A DNA stretch of 7,190 nt from positions 1-7,190 of the forward strand of contig JAKABA010000199.1 of the NCBI GenBank assembly GCA_021802115.1. The letters are read 5' to 3'. The notes beneath the pieces are model-generated. The model saw only the letters and a program-made list of their open reading frames with translations, searched no databases and was not told where the DNA came from. The DNA comes from a bacterium (GTDB taxonomy: Bacteria; Chloroflexota; Dormibacteria; UBA8260; Bog-877). Shown here in pieces: positions 6,288-7,190 of the stretch. Both the position numbers and the translations under genes were made by a program. How positions within the stretch are numbered: position 1 is the first letter of the stretch; each line of letters begins with the position of its first letter.

Positions 6288-6662
6288 GATGTAGGTGATA
6301 TCGGTCGCCCATACCTGGTTGGGTTGGGTGACCTCCAGGTCCCGCAACAGGTAGGGGTAGATGGGATGGGACGGATGTCTCCGGCTGGTGTGCGGGCCCG
6401 GAGCCATGGAGCAGATATCCATCAGCTGCATGAGCCGCTGGACCCGGCTGCGATGGACCAAAATCCCCTCTGCCCGCAGCGCTCGGGTCATCTGCCGCGA
6501 CCCCATGAAGGGGTGCTCCAAGTAGATCCGGTCGATGGCGTTCATGAGCGGAAGCCGGTGGTCGACTTCCGCCGATGAGGTCAGGTAGAGGCTGGAGCGG
6601 TTTACCCCCAAGAGGTCGCACTGCCGGGCCACCGAGACCTTGGGGGAGTCCCGCTGGATCAT
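6288..6662 (-). CDS. IS3 transposase OrfB, exon 1 (N-terminal 125 residues)
   Basis: This is the 5' exon of the DDE transposase. It starts at ATG 6662, overlapping the orfA stop as ATGA; in IS3 elements the active enzyme is usually the OrfAB fusion made by frameshifting. The N-terminal region (MIQRDSPKVSVARQCDLLGV, then GSRQMTRALRAEGILVHRSRVQRLM at 54-78) is the HTH_21-like region typical of IS3 OrfB. The first catalytic Asp is D121 in VWATDITYI. Exon 1 ends on a complete ATC codon at 6288, where the intron begins. Without splicing the frame runs 21 codons into the intron (VRHEVAH...) and stops at 6225, giving a protein with only one of three catalytic residues. Confidence 0.92.
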
Positions 6663-6967
6663 CGCCTTCCTCTCTGCAGAGCTGAAATGATCCCTGGCCG
6701 CGACGCTAAAAAATCCCTCTCCATCTCGATCTGGCCGATCTTGCGGTAGAGGGCATCCACATCCACTGGAGGCCCGCCCCTCCGCTCGTGGCCCTCGAAC
6801 ACCTGGGCCGCCTCCTTCTCAAGCCGCCCCTTCCACTGGGTGACCATGGTGGGATGGATCCCATAGCTCTGGGCAATCTCGGCCAAGGTCTTGTCGCCCC
6901 TCAGGGCAGCCACCGCCACCTCGGCCTTGAACTCGGCGGTGAACTTACGTCTCGTCGTTCCTGCCAT
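6659..6967 (-). CDS. IS3-family OrfA (HTH transposase subunit)
   Basis: This is a 102-residue DNA-binding protein that recognises the IS ends and forms the N-terminal part of the OrfAB transposase. RRKFTAEFKAEVAVAALRGDKTLAEIAQSYGIHPTMVTQWKGRL (about 6-49) is the HTH_Tnp_1 domain. The region after it, to about 88 (LYRKIGQIEMERDFLA), is the leucine-zipper-like multimerisation segment. ATG 6967 is preceded by AGAGGA with a 5-base gap, a good RBS; a longer in-frame start at 7048 would read through the IS end into flanking DNA and is rejected. The last residues (SRPGIISALQRGRR) come after the frameshift heptamer. The family normally reads SKRPG or similar here, so the zero-frame tail is as expected. 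Confidence 0.92.
   Translation of the reverse strand: MAGTTRRKFTAEFKAEVAVAALRGDKTLAEIAQSYGIHPTMVTQWKGRLEKEAAQVFEGHERRGGPPVDVDALYRKIGQIEMERDFLASRPGIISALQRGRR
6707..6713 (-). promoter_or_regulatory. Programmed -1 frameshift heptamer T TTT TTA
   Basis: In the orfA frame the codons are GAT TTT TTA, giving the canonical X XXY YYZ slip site T TTT TTA. A -1 shift here leads into SVAARDHFSSAERKAMIQRD, which runs without a stop into orfB, so it would give the OrfAB fusion. A short palindrome (CTCTGCAGAG) lies about 25 bases downstream on the same strand and might help pausing. Confidence 0.75.
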
Positions 6968-6994
6968 TTCTGTCCTCTTCGGTTTTACTCGATG

Positions 6995-7031
6995 AGCCCA
7001 GCTTAGGCACCTATCTATTTCGGTAGGGCCA
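6995..7031 (-). repeat. IS right terminal inverted repeat
   Basis: Read on the minus strand from 7031: TGGCCCTACC, then AATAGATAG, then GCTGGGCT. It pairs with the left end at 4-39 with a few mismatches and one gap. It lies upstream of orfA, as in other IS3 elements, and the bases between it and the orfA RBS would hold the transposase promoter. Confidence 0.85.
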
Positions 7032-7057
7032 CTCCACGCCCATGGCAACGCGAGCGT

Positions 7058-7086
7058 TTGACCTTACCCGCCCATCACGCTATACT
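7058..7086 (+). promoter_or_regulatory. Sigma70-type promoter of rpmG
   Basis: TTGACC (7058-7063) and TATACT (7081-7086) are separated by exactly 17 bases, close to the consensus. The start point would be near 7093. Both boxes lie outside the IS, so the insertion leaves this promoter intact, with only 26 bases between the IS end and the -35 box. Confidence 0.75.
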
Positions 7087-7094
7087 CCTCCCAA

Positions 7095-7116
7095 CCTGGC
7101 TCGGCCAGGCGTTTTT
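7095..7116 (+). promoter_or_regulatory. Hairpin plus T-run in the rpmG leader
   Basis: CCTGGC and GCCAGG pair around a TCG loop, followed by CGTTTTT. The form is that of a short rho-independent terminator. It sits between the predicted start of transcription and the rpmG RBS, so it could be an attenuator or a 5' stability hairpin. Alternatively it is the terminator of the gene that stood upstream before the IS arrived. Confidence 0.5.
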
Positions 7117-7133
7117 GTCTTGGGAGTCCTAAG

Positions 7134-7190
7134 GTGCCTGCCACCATCATCACCCTCCAGTGCGGCGAGTGCCGCGAGCGCAACTACACT
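7134..7190 (+). CDS. rpmG: Ribosomal protein L33, first 19 codons (cut by window end)
   Basis: L33 is a small protein of the large ribosomal subunit near the E site. The visible residues, ITLQCGECRERNYT after a short VPAT start, match the conserved N-terminus of bacterial L33, including the first CxxC half of the zinc-ribbon found in the C+ type. The start is GTG 7134, with GGGAG seven bases upstream. The promoter and leader hairpin lie directly before it. The second zinc half and the rest of the protein (about 50 residues in total in the family) lie beyond the window. Confidence 0.85.
   Translation, partial: MPATIITLQCGECRERNYT

Larger units (their letters stand above)
4..7031 (-). mobile_element. 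IS3-family insertion sequence, interrupted by a group II intron
   Basis: Seen: two ends that match as imperfect inverted repeats starting TGGCCCTA, with an orfA/orfB pair between them in the IS3 arrangement (HTH-type OrfA, DDE-type OrfB, 4-bp overlap, upstream slippery heptamer). The full span is 7028 bp. Without the 5699-bp intron it would be 1329 bp, normal for the family. The ends follow the TG...CA rule. The three bases left of the element (GTG) and the three right of it (CTC) do not match, so no 3-bp target duplication is visible. The left flank is only three bases long, so longer duplications cannot be tested. I do not assign an IS subgroup. The reading as an intact element carrying later insertions is an inference from the reconstructed genes. 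Confidence 0.93.

Noticed and set aside
1..7034. 3-bp target duplication of the IS
   Set aside because: Left flank GTG and right flank CTC do not match, and the window starts too close to the element to test longer repeats.
1..7190. CRISPR array, tRNA or rRNA genes
   Set aside because: No regularly spaced repeats, no cloverleaf and no rRNA signatures found on either strand.

Overview
The window is a nest of three mobile elements, each inserted in the one before. All of it lies 27 bp upstream of the promoter of a ribosomal protein gene (L33, rpmG). The host is a bacterium with fairly GC-rich DNA. The only chromosomal sequence is the last ~160 bases, so I do not name a genus; the few visible L33 residues are too conserved to place it.

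Outer layer: an IS3-family insertion sequence (4-7031, coding on the minus strand) with imperfect terminal inverted repeats. It has orfA (6967-6659), a T TTT TTA frameshift heptamer, and orfB, a DDE transposase that is split into 6662-6288 and 588-133.

Middle layer: a group II intron (6287-589, minus strand, same sense as the transposase) sits in orfB directly after the first catalytic Asp motif (TDITYI). The sequence shows a GTGCG 5' end, an EBS1 loop complementary to the last six bases of exon 1, a textbook domain V and a domain VI that leads to an AC 3' end. Splicing at these positions restores a 276-residue transposase in frame with a complete DD(35)E triad. The intron encodes a reverse transcriptase/maturase that lacks an HNH endonuclease.

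Inner layer: a RIT element (Recombinase In Trio, 1448-4919, plus strand) splits the intron's reverse transcriptase inside the PQGG/PVSP motif. It carries three consecutive tyrosine recombinase genes in one overlapping operon. Perfect 92-bp inverted repeats bound it, a 20-bp palindrome lies outside the repeat at the right end only, and ACCACC flanks it on both sides. Removing the element with one ACCACC copy rejoins an uninterrupted 505-residue reverse transcriptase.

The order of events is therefore IS first, intron second, RIT third. Catalytic residues are present at each layer, so the nest looks recent and in principle reversible: recombination would repair the RT, and splicing would repair the transposase. 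As it stands the RT is broken, so intron splicing would need maturase from another copy.

Right of the IS (7032-7190) are a good sigma70-type promoter, a leader hairpin with a T-run, a ribosome binding site and the first 19 codons of rpmG.
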